Assembly: GCF_036169555.1 (NCBI RefSeq)
Contig: NZ_CP108032.1
Location: 7,812,001-7,876,000, forward strand
DNA length: 64,000 nt
Reading direction: 5' to 3'
From: Streptomyces sp. NBC_00306
GTDB taxonomy: Bacteria; Actinomycetota; Actinomycetes; Streptomycetales; Streptomycetaceae
Positions 61,600-64,000 of this stretch are shown piece by piece. Positions within the stretch are counted from its first letter, which is position 1; the number at the start of each line of letters is the position of its first letter. The notes beneath the pieces are model-generated. The model made no database searches. It had not been told where the DNA came from and saw only the letters and a list, made by a program, of their open reading frames with translations. The position numbers and the translations under genes were made by a program.

Positions 61600-61637
61600 A
61601 CGCCTCCGCCGGGATCACCCTTACGGGGGACGACCGA

Positions 61638-61676
61638 GCGCCCGGTATCACCCGCAGAACAGGTGGCACCGGGCGC
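61638..61676. terminator. Terminator hairpin
   Basis: GCGCCCGGT pairs with ACCGGGCGC across 21 bases, between convergent MFS and oxidase genes. Confidence 0.65.
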
Positions 61677-61693
61677 CCGTGGACGCCGCGCTG

Positions 61694-64000
61694 TCAGCCC
61701 ACGGTGAGCATCCTCGCCTTGCTGGGCACCCCTTCGGCGTTCAAAGCGAACAGGAAGTACGTGCCCGGCAGCGCCACCCCCGGATCGGCCGGAACGGTGA
61801 CGTCGTACGCCCCCGCACCTGTTTGACGGAACGTCAGCGGCACACGGCGCTGGTCGTTGTCCGTGGAATGCGTCGACGCCCCCGCTCTCACCAACGCGAA
61901 CGAGGAGACGTCGGCGTCGGTCGTCACGGCCAGCTGCGCCCCGTTCGCCGCTCGGGCCGGGACACCGCCCGTGATCACCGGACGGGCCTTCTCACTGCCG
62001 TCCGCGTTCAGGAGGTACGGCGGCGTGAAGATCGCCCCGTCGGGATGGTTGGTCGCACACGCACCGCACAGTCCGCCGCCCCCGGTGAAGATGCGGCCGT
62101 CGGGCAGCAGGTTGGCGACACTGTGATAGTTCCGCGGCACCGCCATCGACGCCATCCGCGTGAATCTGCCCGTCGCCGGATCCCAGATCTCCGGCGTCAT
62201 CGCCGAGGTCGCGTCACTGAACGGCACCGGGAACGACTGCCCGCCGAAGACGGCCACCTTGCCGTCCGGCATCACCACACTGTTGCCGAAGGCGCGGGCA
62301 TAGGCCATGTCCCCGGTACGCGAACTGATCGGTGTGCCACCCCCGTTGAGGTCGACGGTGTACGCCCGCCGCGTCGCCTTCACATTCTCGTACGCCGTCG
62401 CACCGCCCAGCGTGAGCAGCTTCCCGATGTCGTACGCGACCGCGTTGCCGTTCATCGCGTCCGGGGAATCCGCGCGCCGTCCGGCCGCGGTGATGGTGCC
62501 GTTGCCGCTGGTGGAGATCCAGTTGATCTGCTTGCTCGGGCCGAGGTGCAGCACCCGACCGTTCGACGTGGCGTGCAGCCACTGATGGTTGTCGGCGCGG
62601 TAGGCACCGCGCGGATCGGCGGTCATCGTCGTGGTGACCGGCACACCGCTGAGCTTGCGCCATGTGCCGTTCGCCGACGACCAGACCTCACCGCCCTTGG
62701 CGCTGCCGCCGCCGCTCCACGATCCGCCGAGAACGAAGGCATCGCCGGTGGAGAGCAGGGTCATCGCCTGATAGCCGCGGGCGATGTTCATGTCCGACGT
62801 GGATGCCCAGGCGTCGGTGGCGGGGTCGTAGATGCTTGCCCGCTCGGCGTTGGAGCCGCCGGTGACCAGCACGCGGCCGTCCTTCAGGACCGCTATGCCG
62901 GGACAGAACATGTCGTGCCCGGTGTTGTCCACCCGCCGCTGTGTGACCCGGCCGGTCGCCAGGTCCATGATCGCGGTCTGGGTGTAGCCGTTGCTCCCGC
63001 CGAAGCGGTCGATACCGTACGCCGACCATGCCAGCATCTTGTTGTTCGGCAGCACCGCCGTCGCGACCGGCACCAGCGGGAAGCCCGTCACCTTGCCCCA
63101 CACGCCGTGCGAGGCAGGTGCGGCGGGTCCACTGATACGGATCTCGCCCGCCGACGCCCACGGTCCACGGCCGCCGGCTTCACTCGTCGCGGTCAGCCGC
63201 ACATAGCGGGCGGTGACGGTACGGGTGAAGGTGGCGCCCTTCAGCGTGTCGTCGTCCTTCCAACTGCCGCTCGCCACCGGCGTACTGAACGTGGTGCCGT
63301 TCAGGCTGGTGGTGACGGTGTGGGCGCCGATCCGGCCGTTGACACCGATGCGCCGCGGCTCGTACGAGAGCGCGGACACCGGCCGCGCCGTCTTCATGTC
63401 GATCGTGATGCTGTGCGGGAACGGCGCTGTGGTCGGTGACCACCTGCTGTGCCACAGGGTGTCCGGATCACCGTCCAGCGCAGCGGCGGGAGCGTGCGCG
63501 CCCCGGGCCGTCTCGAAGCTGGTTGCCGATGCCGTCCAGCCCTCACGGGGCAGATCGACCACGGAGGCGGCGGTACCCGGATCGCCCAGCAGGTTGATCT
63601 CACCGGCACTGGAGAACGGGCCGCGGCCACCTGCCTCGGTCGTCGCGGTCAGCCGGATGAAGCGAGCGCCCTTCGGCGCGAAACTCAGCGTCTTGACCGT
63701 GGCGTCGTCGGCCAGCGTACCCGTCGCCACAGCGGCACCCCAGGCCACACCGTCAGCGCTCAGGTGGATCGCGTACTCCCCGATCCGGCCGTTGGTCCCG
63801 GTCGCCCGAGGCCGGTAGACGAGCGCGGACAGGACCGCCGTCTCCTTGATGTCGATGGTGATGCTGTGCGGCAACGCGGCAGCGGTCGGCGACCACCGGC
63901 TGTGCCACATGGTGTTCGGATCGCCGTCCAGTACCCGAAGAGGACGGTGATCCCCCCGTACCGTCTCGTGATCACTCGCCGTCGCCGTCCACCCGTCCCG
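61694..64000 (-). CDS. Secreted galactose-oxidase-type copper radical oxidase, cut by right edge
   Basis: 768 codons lie in the window and the frame is open to base 64000, so the N-terminus is missing. From the edge: one partial and two complete F5/8C (CBM32-like) modules with DGDPNTMWHSRWSPT, ALDGDPDTLWHSRWSPT and a Gly/Arg-rich TATSEAGGRGPWASAGEI strand. Then comes a Kelch propeller and a C-terminal immunoglobulin domain. Galactose-oxidase residues are all present: GHDMFCPGIAV (thioether Cys), ARGYQAMTLL (its Tyr partner), VPRNYHSVANLLPDG (Tyr and His ligands), and STHSTDNDQRR (His). The copper-Tyr radical site should therefore work, oxidising primary alcohols of galactose-type or other glycans and releasing H2O2. 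Secretion is inferred from family, as the signal peptide is outside the window. Confidence 0.93.
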   Translation of the reverse strand, partial: RDGWTATASDHETVRGDHRPLRVLDGDPNTMWHSRWSPTAAALPHSITIDIKETAVLSALVYRPRATGTNGRIGEYAIHLSADGVAWGAAVATGTLADDATVKTLSFAPKGARFIRLTATTEAGGRGPFSSAGEINLLGDPGTAASVVDLPREGWTASATSFETARGAHAPAAALDGDPDTLWHSRWSPTTAPFPHSITIDMKTARPVSALSYEPRRIGVNGRIGAHTVTTSLNGTTFSTPVASGSWKDDDTLKGATFTRTVTARYVRLTATSEAGGRGPWASAGEIRISGPAAPASHGVWGKVTGFPLVPVATAVLPNNKMLAWSAYGIDRFGGSNGYTQTAIMDLATGRVTQRRVDNTGHDMFCPGIAVLKDGRVLVTGGSNAERASIYDPATDAWASTSDMNIARGYQAMTLLSTGDAFVLGGSWSGGGSAKGGEVWSSANGTWRKLSGVPVTTTMTADPRGAYRADNHQWLHATSNGRVLHLGPSKQINWISTSGNGTITAAGRRADSPDAMNGNAVAYDIGKLLTLGGATAYENVKATRRAYTVDLNGGGTPISSRTGDMAYARAFGNSVVMPDGKVAVFGGQSFPVPFSDATSAMTPEIWDPATGRFTRMASMAVPRNYHSVANLLPDGRIFTGGGGLCGACATNHPDGAIFTPPYLLNADGSEKARPVITGGVPARAANGAQLAVTTDADVSSFALVRAGASTHSTDNDQRRVPLTFRQTGAGAYDVTVPADPGVALPGTYFLFALNAEGVPSKARMLTVG

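Overview
The window is high-GC actinobacterial DNA, almost certainly from a Streptomyces chromosome. Coding third positions are nearly all G or C. Many starts are GTG preceded by GGAGG-type ribosome sites, and Tat signals, NarL-type two-component pairs and secreted carbohydrate-active enzymes are frequent. No rRNA, tRNA, CRISPR array, phage module or intact insertion sequence was seen. Most of the content is accessory: small enzymes, exported proteins, regulators and a few gene remains, arranged as single genes or two- to three-gene operons on both strands. Several convergent gene pairs are separated by long perfect hairpins.

1-13 kb: a tandem SUKH-type immunity gene cut by the left edge; a PP2C-like gene reading into a fragment of an IS21-type transposase; a LURP-one-like protein; a two-component system whose kinase carries a C-terminal membrane and extracytoplasmic tail resembling the small membrane protein encoded beside it; a stub of an ABC ATPase; an ADP-ribosylglycohydrolase; a second-copy-type methionine aminopeptidase with an AT-rich palindrome at its promoter; an exported protein paired with a class F sortase; and a Tat-exported alpha/beta hydrolase.

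13-28 kb: a flavin-fold oxidoreductase and a CsbD stress protein, a second two-component pair, a secreted ricin-fold protein, a large multidomain GH87 alpha-1,3-glucanase, an operon of thioesterase, Xre-cupin regulator and methyltransferase, a CASTOR/POLLUX-type RCK channel, a tiny secreted peptide and a Tat-lipoprotein multicopper oxidase.

28-46 kb: rifampin phosphotransferase (rph) preceded by a near-exact rifamycin-associated element, which is the best-supported regulatory site in the window. Around it lie two divergent VOC proteins, a YwqG-like protein, a pyridine-nucleotide disulfide oxidoreductase, a tandem universal stress protein, a choloylglycine-hydrolase-family enzyme, two exported proteins and a divergent RidA/WYL-regulator pair.

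46-64 kb: a tight three-gene isoprenoid module (92-aa protein, polyprenyl diphosphate synthase, DUF2236/Lcp-like haem oxygenase), an SDR that lacks the YxxxK dyad, a methyltransferase, a STAS anti-anti-sigma factor, a DUF72 protein, a HEAT-repeat protein convergent with a membrane-anchored Mrr-like nuclease, a Tat-exported serine hydrolase, metallo-beta-lactamase-fold, VOC and MFS proteins, and at the right edge a galactose-oxidase-type copper radical enzyme with repeated F5/8C domains that runs out of the window.

The stretches that best repay further work are the isoprenoid module (47.1-49.7 kb), the kinase-sensor fusion with its paralogue (3.6-6.4 kb), the membrane Mrr/HEAT pair (53.3-55.7 kb) and the RAE-rph leader (31.2-31.6 kb).
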